Assembly (NCBI RefSeq): GCF_048773025.1
Contig: NC_133547.1
Location: 46,281,004 to 46,345,003, forward strand
Direction of reading: 5' to 3'
Source of the DNA: Camelus bactrianus
Taxonomy: Eukaryota; Chordata; Mammalia; Artiodactyla; Camelidae
DNA length: 64,000 bases
Shown: in pieces, positions 33,060-47,508 of the stretch
Layout: every line of letters begins with the position of its first letter
Position numbering within the stretch: the stretch's first letter is position 1
The notes under the pieces: model-generated
What the model saw: the letters and a program-made list of their open reading frames with translations, nothing else
What the model was told of the DNA's origin: nothing
Databases searched by the model: none
Made by a program: the position numbers and the translations under genes

Positions 33060-35838
33060 CATCCCTAGCCAAGATGGTGGAGTAGAAGGACCCTGAGCTC
33101 ACCTCCTCTCACAGGGACACCAAAATCAACCATTTGCAGAACAACCGTTGATGAAAAAGACTGAAGCTACCAGAAAAGATGTACAACTAAAGACGTAAGT
33201 AAGGAACCACAATGAGACAGGTAGGAGGGGCAGACTCACTATATAGTCAAATCCCATACCCCCAAATGGGTGATCCATGAGCTAGAGAATAATTACTTTG
33301 CAGAGGATCGCCCAAAGGAATGAGATCTGAGCCCCACGTGGCGCTTACCAGCCCAGCGGTCCCGCACCAGGAAGACGAGCCCCCAAACATTTGGCTTTGA
33401 AGGCCAGCTGGGCTTACTTTTGTGAGAATCAGAGGGCTGTTGGGTGGGGTCAGGTCTTGGCATTAATGAGCTAGAGGGAGAATCCCACAATGGCTCTTGC
33501 CAGCACCAGTGTCCACATGGTAGAAGGAGCTCCCCAAAAGGGCTGCCACCAGTGCCTGTGTTCCTAAGGTGATGTGCAGTTGCCTCCTGCCTCTCCAAGA
33601 GACTCTTCTGGATCAGTAGGTAGGTCTGACCCAGGCTCCTATCAGATTACTGCTTCTGCCTTGGGTGCCAGAGCATGTGAGACCCTGCCCTGGGGACCAG
33701 CTGGGTCCCAGCTCTGCCCACTAGCAGGTCAACACAAGCGTTGAGACACTCTGGACCTGAGACCCAACTGTGTTAGGAACTGGCCCCTCCACCAGCAATG
33801 CAATACCAGCTGGGTCTTGTAACCAGACTCCAAGACCTGGCTCTGCCCACCAGTCAACTGGCACTAACCCAAGGACCTGGCTTCACCCACCAGTGGGTGA
33901 GCAACAGCACCAGAGTCTTCTGGACCCTGACTCTACCCACCAGTGATACAGCACTAGGCCCAAGGCCTCCTGGAGCTCCACAGTCAGCTGCCTCATAAAC
34001 TGGCCCTGCCAACCAGCAGCTGGCAACCTCCACATGAAGCAAGGCCTGGCAACCACTGGCCTGGGGGTCAACGAAGCCTACTAGACTTCCCACCTAGTCA
34101 GCCCACCACAACAGAAGGACCCGCACAGCCTTCATGGGAAGAACTCTAGAGCATACAGCTCAGGTGACGAGAGAGATGTGTCTGCTGGTATGCATAGGAC
34201 ATCTCCTACAACAAACCACTTCTCAAAGGTCGGAAAATGTACCAACCTGCCAGATACATAAAAATACAAATAGGAACTTGGGCAAAATAAGGCAGCAGAG
34301 GAACATGTTCCAGATAAAGGAACAAGATAAAATTGCAGAAGAACAACAAATAAAGTGGAGATGGGCAATCTCCCCAAGACAGAGTTCAGGGTAGTGATTG
34401 TAAAGATGATCAAAGATCTAGGGAGAAGGATGGACACAGAGAAGTTAGAAGCTTTTAACAAAGAGTTAGAAAATATAAAGAACAACCAAATAGAGATGAA
34501 GAATATAATAACTGAAATGAAAAATACAAATAAAAAGAAAAGGCCAAAACTAGGAACATGAAAATTATGAAAGGAAAAAAGCTCACAGGTAAAGGCAGGC
34601 ATAAAGGTAGGGAATCATCTCACACACAGAACTAGTAGTAGGAAGGCTAAAAGACAAAAGTAAAATCATCTGTATCCTCAACAAACACTTAAGAGACACA
34701 CAAAATAATTAGGTGTAAAATATGATATCAAAAATAGTAATTGCAAGGGGAGGAGAGTACAAATGCAGGGTTGTGAAAATGCATTTGAAATTAAGGGATT
34801 AGAAACTTAATTATAAATATGTATATGTATATATATACGGATTGCTATATAAATATCTCATGGTAATGACAAACCAAAAACCCATACTAGATACACACAA
34901 AAGAAAAAGGAATCCAAATATAACACTAAAGATGGCCATCAAATCACAAGAGAACAAAAGGACAAAAAAGACCTACAAAACAACCCCCAAACTATTAACA
35001 AAGTGGCAATAAGAACACACATATTAACAATTACTTTAAATGTAAATGGACTAAATGCTCCAGTCAAAAGAAATAAATAAAAACTGGTGCTGAATGGATA
35101 CGAAAACCGGACCCATACATATGCTGCCTACAAGAGACTCATTTCAGGTCTAAAGACACACACAGACTGAAAGTGAGGGGATGGAAAAAGGTATTTCATG
35201 CAAATGGAAATCGAAAGCCAGGATATAGGAATATTTATATCAGACAAAATAGCCTTTAAAATAAAGACTGTTATAAGAGACAGAGAAGAACTTTATGATC
35301 AAAGGGTCAATTCAAGAAGAAGATACAACAAATGTAAACATATAAGTACCCAACATAGGAGCACCTAAATACATAGTAAATGTTAACAGACATAAAGGGA
35401 GAAGTTGACAGTAATAATAGTAAGGGACTTTAACAGCCCACTTCCATCTATGGACAGATCATCCAGACAGAAAATCAATATGGAAACATTAGCCTTAAAT
35501 GACACACTAGACCAGATGGACTTAATTGTTATTTATAGAACATTCCATCCCAAAGCAACAGAATACACATTCTTTTCAAGTGCACATGGAACATTCTCTA
35601 GGATAGACCACATACTAAGCTGCAAAACAAGCCTTGGCAAATTTAAGAAAATTAAAATCATACAAAGTGTTTTTTCCAGCCACAGTGCTGTAAAACTAGA
35701 AATCAACTACAAGGAAAAAACTGCAAAAACACAAACATGTGGAGGTTAAACCATATGCTACTGAACAGCCAATGGGTCACTGAAGAAATCAAAAAATACC
35801 TGGTAACAAAGGAAGATGAAAATCAGAGCCAGAGGACT
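33060..35838 (+). mobile_element. L1 with 5' UTR, ORF1 and ORF2 endonuclease pieces; 3' end missing
   Basis: Starts with the usual L1 opening (CCAAGATGGTGGAGTAGAAG). The 5' UTR runs to about 34,130. ORF1 coiled-coil text follows (FRVVIVKMIKDLGRRMD, 34.36-34.56 kb). ORF2 endonuclease then appears: LNVNGLNAP and LQETHF near 35.03-35.15 kb, and DFNSPLPSMDRSSRQKIN, FSRIDHIL near 35.4-35.6 kb. It stops abruptly near 35,838, before the reverse transcriptase. Several stops and shifts; inactive. Confidence 0.9.
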
Positions 35839-36305
35839 GAAGCAGGAGAGAAGTGTCAGCAAGAGGGCTTTGTCAGGTCCCAGCCAGCAGGGGGTCTGGG
35901 AGGGATTTTGCTCATGTAGTGATGCTTTGTTGTGAGATCAGCGTAATGAGTCAGGGCCAAACGGCTTTCTCCTCAGTGAGGTATGTTTACCTTCATGGAT
36001 GACTCAATAAATGAAAAGGCATTTGAATTTACACAAATACTTGAATTGTATAGAGCTGTTTTTCCTGTAAGCCGGTCAGTGCGGTCTGTACTCTGTTAAC
36101 AATTGCTTACCTTCCACAATACCAGTGGAAATAATGCCTACTGCCCTGGCATTATGAAATGTTTCTCTCTGAGGCTGATGCTGGGGGCTGCTTGGTTCTT
36201 GTTAGGAACACAAGCACACACACACAGTGGATCCCCCACACCACTCGTGATTCACCTCACCTGTTGTGCCAGTGACTTTGCATGTTTCTGTACAGCCAGT
36301 GTATG
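35839..36305 (-). other. VTCN1: VTCN1 3' untranslated region (proximal part)
   Basis: Follows the VTCN1 stop on the minus strand. There is no AATAAA or ATTAAA on this strand before the L1 at 35,838. Therefore the mRNA end is not located; it may lie inside or beyond the L1, where a variant TATAAA is present at 35,234-35,239. Confidence 0.55.
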
Positions 36306-36430
36306 TTATTTTAGCATCAGGTAAGGGCAGAGAGGCAAGAGTACCCAGCTGATGGCACCAAAAGAAGAGACACAGAGGGAAGCCTTTGAGTTCAGCAGCT
36401 GTAGGTGACTTCGCCTTTTAATCTCAGAGT
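36306..36430 (-). CDS. VTCN1: VTCN1 coding exon 5 (C-terminal hydrophobic tail and stop)
   Basis: 125 nt coding residues 242-282, stop TAA at 36,306-36,308. Acceptor CTTTACAG. It starts [19 protein letters not shown], then a hydrophobic segment and ends PYLMLK. Against human (recalled), Phe to Gly and Ser to Cys changes fall in the hydrophobic segment; membrane anchoring should be kept. Confidence 0.95.
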
Positions 36431-39400
36431 CTGTAAAGGGAAAGAAAAACGTTCAGGGTCATAGAGGAAAAGCCGATGTGTTCTTCACATGGCTGGTTAG
36501 CAAGAAAAGTACCTCTAAAACAGAATAAACTGTTCCTAATATAACTTGTACCCTAATTTGGGGGCAATTTTGTAGCCCATTCTTCACCTTTTTTGTAACT
36601 GGCTAAACAGCAGAGCTTTCGCTTTCTTCAAAGCAGTTCCATTCTGCGGTCCAGACCAGTGAGCACTCAGCCAAATGGCAAACCATGCCAAGAAACAGAT
36701 TGCTCTTGGTTACCAAATAAAGGATAGGCTAGACAAACAGCTGTGGCCAGGCCTTAGTTTCGAGCACATTTTCCCCTCTAGGCAGTGACCTTTACAGGTT
36801 CTGTGCCATTTGCTTTCATCACACCACCGCAAAGTAATGAGAAAGTACTGTTCTCACTTTGAAGTAGAGAAAGGCAGAAGAAATTAAATTACTCTTTACT
36901 CTGTTTTCTCCCTAGACAATCCAATGTCATTTAGTCCATTTCAGCTCTGACACTTACTGTGTGACTTCAGACAAGTTTAGGCAAGTTACTCAGTCTGTAT
37001 GTGCCTCAGTTTCTTCATCTATAAAACAGGGCTAAAATAGTAATGATCTATTTCATAGGGTTCTTATGAGGATTGATGAGTTAATACATGCAAAGCAGTT
37101 AGAACAGTGCCTAGCACCATAGTAAGCACTGGGTAAGTATTAGCTCTAAAATCAACAGTAACCCCACTCAAGCCTCATAAACATTACTCCTATTAAGCTG
37201 ATCATTTCCAAGTCCACCTCCTTGGCCTTAATTCTGAGTTTCACATCTGGATTTACAGTTGCTACTGTATGCCAGTTAAAAATATAATTATTCAGCAAAT
37301 ATTCTTGAGCACCTATTCTTTGGATTCAAAGGAGTCCAATAAATACTCTCTCTCCAGCTGAGTTTTGAACCAATTAAAGAGTAAGACCAAAAAAAAAAAA
37401 AAAATGAGGCAACTGGAAGGCTAAAATATCACCTTTGTTACTGATAAATCTGATGATTAAGGATTACGCCTGGTCTGCAGGGAAGTGGGCTGCAGCCCGG
37501 ACTTCCCCAGTGACAGGCAGCACAGGACTGGGGCAGGCTTCGTTCCACGAGGGCAGATTCTGCCCCTGACAACTGATGGCTGGGAGGAGCAGAGTAGAAT
37601 GCATACTTCTGAACTGAGCTACTTACGCCCAACTTCTAATAAACTCACCAGTCACATAAATTAACTCCTCCTCCTCTGGGGAAGAATGAAAGAGGGGAGG
37701 AGAGGCTAGAAGGGTTACATTGGTGGGGATCTCTTCTCGTAGAAGGAAATATGTAGAGCAGGGATGAAGCATTCTCCCCAAACTTGTTACCTGCCCAGTA
37801 ATGTGCTAAGCATCGGACAGCCCCACCTTTGTACACAGGGGCATTTTCAACTCAACATCTCTAAACTCTTCACCTTTTTCCCAAACACGTTGCTTTTCTG
37901 ATATTTTCATGTTTTTTGTTGGTAGCATTACTAACCTCCTAAGCAACCTGGGTAGAAATATCAGACCCATTTTGACTTGTTCCTTCTTGTCCTTCACATT
38001 TCTGTCACCAAGTTCTGTAGATTATTTTCTTCATTAACTTTTGATTCTTCCTACTCTCCTTCCCATTGTCACTGCCCTGGTTACGGCCCTCATCATTCTC
38101 CCCTGGCCATTGACATTGGATCGTGACTTCATGCCTTTCTGTTCTATTAAAACCCTTCCTTTTCTTCAAAGCTCAGCTTGAACTCTTTCTTACCTAGTGA
38201 GCCACTACAGTCATAATTAATGACTTGTTCCTCTAGGTATCATAGCCACACTGTGGTTAACTTCTCTTATGACAATTGTACTCTTCATCTTAGTATTTCA
38301 TGGGACTTAAAAATTGCTTTGCATATATTTGGCACTCAATAGATACTTGTTGAATGAATGACCCAAATTACAGTATACTCAGAGAACACAGGCTGTAAAC
38401 CCCATGGCTTCATCTAGTTGTTCAGAAACTTACTTTGTGCATGACAAGAAGGAATTATGTTATTTTATCTTACTTTTGAGCTACGTCATGTTACTAAAAG
38501 TTGTATATAATCCTAGTGCTGCACATGAACACATATTCTGATGTATCCAGTAAGCATGTATGGAAAAAGAACCTGTTTACTGAATAGCAGTTGAGCTCAA
38601 TTTCTGTGGTTTTTTCAGTTATTGCCATTTCTGTTAGAAGGCATTAGTTACACAGTTTGGAGCTTTTAACTGAGATACTGTTGTTAACACTTTATTTTAA
38701 ATACCTAATGCTTCATTTCCCCCTTCTCTTCTGGGAAGGCCTTCCATCAGGTACTGCCTCACTAGTCTAAGTGTGGGCAGCTGACCCAAGTTGAGCCTTT
38801 CTGGAAAAATTGATTAGGACTGAGGAATTAAGCTTCAGTCTAGTAACCCTTGAGTGGAAGAGACTTTTAAAGGTAGGTGCTCTTGACAACCATGTTCTGC
38901 CCCATAGACTAAAACAAGAGTGAGTAAATTAGAGAGCAAAGAGACTAAAGTAGAAATTAGAATCCCAGTGGACTTTAAGTTCTCGGTTCCAGCTGTTCTT
39001 GAAGCCATATTGCACTTCCTGTCCTTGGTTTTGAGACCTCCTAATACCCTTTTAATAAATTCCCAGTTTTAGTCTAGGCTTATTTGAGTTGGTTTTGTTT
39101 TCTAAGTAACTAAAAATGTTCTAACTGGTACAATCACCAATTTGTTCCACAGGATAGTCGAAGAACTCTTCTCTTTCTTGTAAATACAATTTTTAAATTA
39201 CTTTTTTATTGTAGTAAAAAAGCACATAATACAGAATTTACTATCTTAGCCTTTTTAAAGTATACAGTTCGGTAGTGTTAAGTATATTCACATTCTTGTG
39301 AAGCAGATCTTCAAAATGTTTTAATTTTGCAAATCTGAAACTCTATACCCATCAAACAACTCCTCATCTTTCCCCTTACCCCTAGCTCCTGGTAACCAGC

Positions 39401-42400
39401 ATTCTGCTTTCTGTTTCTAGAATTTGACTACTTTAGACACCTTATATAAGTAGAATCAAACACTATTTGTCTTTCTGTGACTGGCTTATTTCACTTAGCA
39501 CAATATCCTGAGAATTCATCCATGTTGTAGCATGTCAAAGGATTTCCTTCCTTTTTAAAGACAGAATACTATTCCATTGTATGTATATACCACATTTTGT
39601 TTATCTAGTCATCTGTTGATGGACATTGGGGCTGCTCCTTCCTCTTGGCTATTGTGAATAATCCTGCTATGAACATGGGTGTGCTAATAAATCTTTGAGA
39701 CACTGCTTTCAGTTCTTGTAGACATATGCACAGAAATGGGACTGCTGGATCAAATGGTAGTTCTGTTTCTAAATTTTTTGAGGAAGCTCCCATACTTTTT
39801 TCCATTGTGGTTGCACCATTTTACAATCTCACCAATATGCACAAAGGTTCTAGTTTCTTCTCATCCTCACCAACACTTGTTATTTTCTGTTTGTTTTTTT
39901 GCTAGTAGCCATTCTAATGGGCATGAGATGATATTGTAGTTTCCATTTACATCTCTCTGATGATTAAGGATGTTGAGCATCTTTCCATATGCTTGTTGGC
40001 CATTTGTGTATTTTCTTTGGAGAAATGTCTATTCAATTCCTTTGCCCATTTTTTTTCTTTGCCCATTTTTAAATCAGGTTATTTGACTTTTTGTTGTTGA
40101 ATTATAGAAGTTCTTTATGTATTCTGGGTATTAATCACTTATATATATATGATTTGCAAATATTTTCTCCCATAGGTTGCCTTTCATATATATAATTTTA
40201 AATTTAAAGCTAGCTGATGAAAATATGCTTTATTCAGTTAAATTCAGCAAACATTTATAGGGCACTTAAAATATGCAATGCAAGATATTCTGCTTGGTAC
40301 TAGGCTTGATATAAGACAGCAATTCTTCCGACATACTCCTTTCCCTACAGCTTGAATTCAGTTTAACCCAAAGAGGGATGGTCTTAAAATTCATAATTCA
40401 ATCTATGCATTTCCTTGACACTAGCTCAGCCCTAGGTTTTGTAATATACTAAAGCACTGAAGGGAGACAAGGGTGCTGGGCCTTTCCGGCTCCTGGACTT
40501 CTCAGCCTGGGAGGCCAGCTCAATCTAGAAACTTTCAGATTAATCTTGAGCCAGTATTAGAGGGATCATGAGCCAGTCCCAGAAGGACTGAATAAGATTA
40601 CGGCAGACCTTTAGTCTTTAAATCAAAAGCCTTGCTTTCCTAAGGTAGTCCTGCTGAGTTAGACAGGGCCTCAGAATCCTAAACAGTGCTCTCCAGGCAG
40701 TAAGAGGGCATATAAGATGAAAACTAATGGCCACCTTTGACCTATATGCCATAAACGCCATTTTGTGTTAGTTTTTTCCTTACGTAATACAATCCCAACT
40801 GGAATACTGGAATTGTGATCAAGATTTCAGTGATGCTTTCTGTGCCCTGGTACATAATGTATCTGCTGAAGAAATTCAATTTTTAATTTACATTTGATTA
40901 TTACCCCAATAAACACATACCACAAGTGTGAAGGAACCCACCTGTCACTTTGATATCCCCTGTGGCTTTGGCAATGTCGTTTTCAATCATGCAGGAATAT
41001 GTGTTGTTGATTGTGACATTGTAGAGCACGGACACAACCTTCATGGTCACGTTCTCAGAGTTCAGTTCAAAGCTCGTGTTGGAGACTTCAGAGAAGTTGG
41101 CTCCCTGGTCAACTTGGGATGCCCAGATCACTGTAGGTTGGGGAAACCATCGGGGAGCCTCACATCGTAAGCTCTCGGAGCTGGCATTATAGTCTACGTT
41201 CATTTCTGGGATGCTGAAGGCTGCAGGGTTGAGGGTCAAAAAGGACAGATGTCAAGGTCAGACAGATAAGACAATATAGCCTTTGAAGTGCTAGGTCTTA
41301 AAAACAAAACACATTGAAGTGACTCAATGCTTTCCCAGTGGGCTGTCTGTGTATGACCCATTGTACTGTAGATGCAAAAAATGGTTTGCTCATAGTATTG
41401 TCATCCATCACAACACTTTGGCCAATATCACAAACTCCAAGGACCTAGAGTTCGAGGTATAGCTGTTTCAACAAATAGATTTCTCAAAGTAAGAGGAGTT
41501 CAAGTGATCCCCCTACCCCAAAAGATTATCCATTAGGGAAATTTGGTATTTTCCCAGGCACCTATGAAGCCTCCTGAATTTTATGTATATTTCTGCCTGG
41601 AGGGTAAAGTTAGGGTGCGGAGGGAGAAGGAGGGAACGAACAGCATTCACCTGTCACCCACAGAAATTCCACACACAGGCCCTGTCATCCTGGGGACTTG
41701 GAGTTCGCTTTGATAGAGACTGCCAGCCCTGGTATCCACGGAGAGAGACAGGCATTTGTTTTCTTCTAAGATGATTCTCCTCACTGGGGATGCAAGCAAC
41801 TGCATTTTGAAATTAAGATTAACTTCCCCATCAATCTAGGCAGAGAGACACTTGTAGAAAATATGGAGGCCTGGACTTTGGCCTGTAAAATGTTTATGAT
41901 GCCAAAATGACAAGATTTAAATGATTAATTTATTTAGCATCCTTCTTTACCCAGGACTGTGCTAGTGCTGAGTGAGTGATGGAAGGAAGGCCTTAGCCGT
42001 GCCCTTAAAGCGCCTGCCGCCTAGCAGGGGAGACGGGATTCACACCCTTGGAACAGGCAAGGGGCACGCTCCTGGGAGAGGATGTGGGAAACTGACATGA
42101 CATGACGTGACAAGGAACCTCCATCTGCTGAGGGTGTGCTCTGTGCTGGAGACCAAATTCCAGACATTATTTCATTTGTTCCTCACAACAGTCCTAGGGA
42201 TGTCTCTTACTGTGCCCATTTAAAAAAAAAATAAGCTTTTAATTTTGGGATAATTTGAGACTGACAGGAAAGTCACACAGATAGTACAGAGTCCTTGTGT
42301 CCTCCTTGCGCAGTTCCCCCCAGTGTTCACATCTTGGATAACCATGACACATTTGCCCAAACTGAGAAACTGTTATTGATATATTACTATTAACTCAGCT

Positions 42401-45400
42401 CTGGACTTTGTTTGGATTTTACCAGTTTCCCCACTAATGTCCATTTTCTATCCCAGGATCCCATCCAGAATACCAGATTACATTTATTTGTCATGTCTTT
42501 TTAAGGTCCTCTGGTCTGTGACAGTTTCTCAATCTTTCCACGTTTTTTGTGATCCTGACAGTTTTGAGGGGAACTGGTCAGGTGTTTTGTGGGATGCCCC
42601 TCCACTGGAATTTGTCTGATGTTTTCCTCTGATTAGACTGAGGTTATGGGTTTTGGAGAGAAAAACTATAGAAGTTAAGTGTCCTTCTCATCCTATCCCA
42701 TCAGACAGTGCATGCTATCAACATGACTTAGCACTGAGGATGTTAACTTTGATCACCTGGCTGAGGCAGTGTTTGCCAGGTTTCTTTGGAAGCCAGACCT
42801 CACTGAGTCTAACACGCCCTAATTGTGGGGGTGGGAGAGGTCTAAGCTCCACGTCGAGGGGGAGAGAGCTAAATGTGAATTATTTGGAATTCATCTGTAA
42901 AGATTTGTTTCATCTCCCTCATATTTCTATAAGTATGGACTCGTGTGTTTATTTTATACTTGGAGTTATAATTTAACACTATATTGTTTATTTTGTTGCT
43001 TAAATTGTCCCAGCTTTGCCATTGGAAACCCTATCAAGTGGCTCCAGTGTCCCTTTGACAAGACTCTGTTAATCCTTGTTTTAAGATGAAAAACTGAGAC
43101 TCAGTGAGGTTGCCTCGCCGAGGCCACTGTATGTGCCCAGGTCTGACTCTAGATCTGTGCTTCAAACCATTACATATACACATTATAAGGGTCCAAGAAA
43201 GGCCTGTGCTGACTAGCTTAGGCGAGGAGGCCTCCGGATGCCTTCTGCCTGTCCTTCAAGGCTCCTCTCAAATGTCGGATTCTCTCCATGAGGGCTTTCC
43301 TATCCCTTTCCTCCCAGTGTATTTGGATGTGATCTCTCGTTTCCTCTGAATCCCCAAATCACTCTATTTACATTTCTCTTAAAGCATTTAATATACTTTA
43401 CCAATTATTATAGATTCTTACATATATTTCTTATCTCTGCCCTGACCCCTCTACCCTATAATCTCTACAGTATGAGCTCTACAGAAGGAGAGGCAATCAT
43501 CTTTGTTTTCTTAATCATTTTTCACTCTTTACAGTATCTCTCTCTTGAGTCCTTTGTACGTAAATTCAGAAAACATATGTTAAATTTAGTTGGTAAGGAA
43601 GCATGGATATCATTGGAGGAGGATTAGTGAGTTTATAGGACAATATTGGTTTTTTTGTTTCTGTTTTTTCTAAGCTGGGGAGGTAATGAGGTTATTTATT
43701 TTTAGAGGAGGTACTGGGGACTGAACCCAGGACCTCATGCATGCTAACATGCGCTCTGCCACTGAGCTCTACCCTCCTCCCCCAGGACAGTATTGTTTTG
43801 GGCAGTTACGTTGGTCAGTCAGAACCTCTCCTCTAATGGGTTCTAGTGTCGTGAGTCCCTGGAGGTACTGATTTCAGACTTGGGTTCAGGCCTACGTAGC
43901 ACAGAAAGGTCTCAGGCCAGATTATTGGCTTCTCTCACTACCCTAAAAGAGAAAGAAGAGAGCTACTGTTGGAGAAAAAAAGTACAGGTAAAATATTTTT
44001 GGCAAAATATTTCAGGGAATATATGTGAAAATTTAGAAGAAGTAGAGTCCAGAATAAAAGATTTTAAGACCTAATGTTATAGTGGGTTACTTTTGGAGTT
44101 GGTGTGGGTCTTGGACAGCAAGGATGGCTGCTAGCAGAATTCGAGTGGTCATTGTCTGCTATTAGTCACTCGTGGGCATAATAAGACATTTTATCAGCAA
44201 GTCATGCTCTCCAGTCTCAAATATCTTCTGGCACCTTCTTTTCCTGTCTTCAAAAGTAACTTACCTCCAGTTTTATACTCGAGGTTAGCATTCCCCTTGC
44301 CTTTAGAAGTGATGATGTAACATTTATAGGTGCCGGCATCTGTGAGTTGCACATTTTTCAGCCTCAGAGAGGCATTGCCAACTATCACTTGATCAGAAAA
44401 CACTGCTGTCCGGCCTCTGAACATTTCGTCCTGGTCTGACAGGTCATCTTTGCCTTCTTTGAACTCATGGACCAAACCCATAACACCTTCCTTCAGCCAC
44501 TGTATCACGATATCAGAAAGCTTGATGTCAGGTTCAAAAGTGCAGCTCAGGATTCCATCCTCCCCGAGGTTCCCCGCTGAGGTGAGAGTGGTGACTGTGA
44601 TGGAGTGTCTTCCTACAATTCAGGAACAAAGGGTTAATGCCAAGGCAGCTTTGGAAAATCAACAACCAAATCCTTAGTTACTGAAGAGCCAAACAGGGGC
44701 TTCTGTAATAAATTAGAAATACACGAAACAGGAGAGGTATAAAAAAAAGGGGACAGACGAGGAATAGAAGGAGCATGAAGACAGGAGTTTTGATACCTAC
44801 CACAGATCTGCCCACAGCAGATAAAAAACTACACCATAGCTTTTTGAGACCAAGCAACCAAAACGCTGAGACCCAACAAGAGGAGAACGTGTTGGACTTA
44901 GGGTTTCAAGATGAGAATTCAAATCCTGGCTCTGTCACTTAAGAGCTATGTGACCTTGAAGAAGTCTCAGGATCTCAGAAAAATGGAGGTAAGGATATCT
45001 GTCTTACCTACCTTAAAGAGCTCTTGTGAGGATCAAATCACATGGATGTGAACTTGATTTGCAAACTGTAATTATACGTGTAAGGTATTGTGATTCTTAG
45101 TTAACCAGAAGTGGCACAGGAGTGAAATCTTATGTTAAGTAATGTGGCTGATAATTCTGAAGAATGCTAAGTTCTAAAGTGCTGTTACTTTATCTCCATT
45201 TGAATGATGAAGAAACTAAGGCAGAGAGAACAGAAGTGACTTGGTCAAGGTTAGAGTGCTAGCTGTGGCGTAATGAAGAACAGTACTTAATTAAATTGAT
45301 TTTTGGCCTAAGATAGAAGGCACACCCTCTTCTCCAAACATATCACAAATAGAAGTATTAATTATGATGACCGCCATGTCCACTGCCACTTTCCCACTTG

Positions 45401-47459
45401 TCCAGCTGGTAGCCCACTCAGTCTGTAAAAGACTGACCAGCTCTTCTTTCTGTAGGGGAGACTGTTGACTGAAGTTGCTCGAGGGGTGATTTAATTAACT
45501 GAATATTCTTGAGAGCCTCCTTCTGTGGTTTGGATGTAAAGCTAAAGGAGAGGATGGGTCTTTGAGCCCAAGACGAGAGTGGAGCAGAACCAAAGAAATA
45601 TGAGGGAGAGGCCATGAGAGGAAGAGATGAAGGGAGTCCCCCACCCCTGGAGCTGTCTCAGATCCTACAGGCTTTCAGGTCTAGTTCCTGTCCCAATCTC
45701 TGAGTATCCTTTAAACAAACACCTTATGTTAAAATGGTCTGCACAAACCTCTCTTTATTACAGCAAAAAAGTCCAACATGATGGGTGCTGAGCACTTCTC
45801 GCTCAGTTGGACTTCTCAGCTTCCTTATTAGTATTCCTGCCTCTCATCTGTTTTACATGCATTAATCTTACCAGTAGACCTTAAAGCACAATCTGAACAT
45901 GTCAGTTTTCTGATCACTCATCTTCCATGGCTTTCAAGGGCGGTGGAGTAAACTTCAGACTAACCAGCATGGCCTTTAAAGTTAAATACTGCGTGGCACA
46001 CAGGAGACACCCATAGCTGTTAGCCCTTATTGCTACCTTCCAGCCTCATTTCCCACTACATCCTTTCATAGGATGCATATCAAGTGACTTGTTGATTTGC
46101 TGCTTTCAATGGAAAAATACACAAGCAAAGCACTCTTGCTGTTTTTCAAGTGCTAGAAGGAAACATTATGAGCATAAGGATATCTTTGGCATCTCGCCTC
46201 TTCCAGCCCACGGGGTTGGAATTGTCTGATTAGCTCCTAGGCCTGTATGAAGTAGATGGAGGCAATGAATGAGGGACAGAACTGGAGAAGCTAAGCTAGT
46301 TGAATTTATAAAGAACAAAGAGCTACTGATGGAAGAAAAATTACAGGTAAAAAGGAGGAGGCAGAGGAAACAGGAATATGTGCATAGGCTGGGCTGGGGG
46401 GATGTTTCGGAGGCTTTCGGGTGTGGGAGAAGAGAGCCTTTGGAGTAGCTGCCATGCATGGTCGCTCACGTGGGAGATCTGGGGGAGAAATTCTGAAGGA
46501 GGATCATAGACGTTTAGCTGTGCCACACACCTCATCCCCTGCCTTGGCATTTTCTTCAACACTACTTCAAAGATTTAATTTGCTTTTTAATGATCTTTTA
46601 CTTGACAGACTGATGTCCAAGACCTCCCAGGCTAGTGCTGGTTATAATTACACTATGCATCTGCACACACACCCCTGTTCATCTTGCACCTACAATGTGT
46701 ACTTCCCTCCTCTCCGTTATCACCAGTTATCCAAACTTGTAGTCAAGGCTATTCACATGGCCGCACCCGCAGATCTGCCAAGACAAAATCAACAGATTCT
46801 CTCTCTGCTCTTCCTGAACACTGTTGTTTGCCTTTATTTTAGCAACTGTCTCCCTCTACCTTGTCTCTAATCTATCTCTGGCACGACTTTGTAAGCTTTT
46901 CAAGGGCAAAACTGTCTTAATCATACTTCTAAGTCCTATGACTTAGAAGTTAATTTTATGAGTCAATTTGACTGGGTCACAGGGTGCCCGGACATTTGGT
47001 CAAACATTGTGGGTGTGTCTGTGAGGATGTTTCTGAAGGAGATTAATATTTGAATCAGTAAAGCAGATCACCCTTCTTAGTGTGGGTGGGCCTCATCCAA
47101 TCAACTGAAGACCTAAATCAAACAAAAAGGCTGAGCAAGAGGGAACTTGCGCTGCCCTTGAGCTGGGGACATTAGTCTTTTCCTGCCTTCAGACTTGACC
47201 TGAAACATCGTCTCTTCTTGAGTCTTGAGTCTGCCAACTTTTGGGCTGGAACTACACCATTGGCTCTCCTGGTTCTCAAGCCTTTGGACTCAGACTGGAA
47301 CTAAACTTTCCGGGTCTCCAGCTTCCTGACTGCAAATCTCGGGGACTTCTCAGCCTCCATAATCGTGTGAATCAATTTTTTCTAAACCCCATCTCCATCT
47401 CTCTTTCTCTCTCTCTCCCCTTCTCCTTTTTTTCTCTCCCCTGCTCTCCTCTTCCCTCC

Positions 47460-47508
<49 letters not shown>

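Noticed and set aside
34132-34602. 156-residue hydrophobic open frame on the minus strand
   Set aside because: It is the reverse of L1 ORF1 coiled-coil sequence; A-rich coding text read backwards gives Phe/Leu-rich frames.
35881-35896. CTCF-like motif CCAGCAGGGGGTCT
   Set aside because: Lacks the GGCGC half and lies in likely VTCN1 3' UTR; kept only as a note.
47462-47505. CRISPR-like array
   Set aside because: A simple CA microsatellite; no spacers, and the genome is mammalian.
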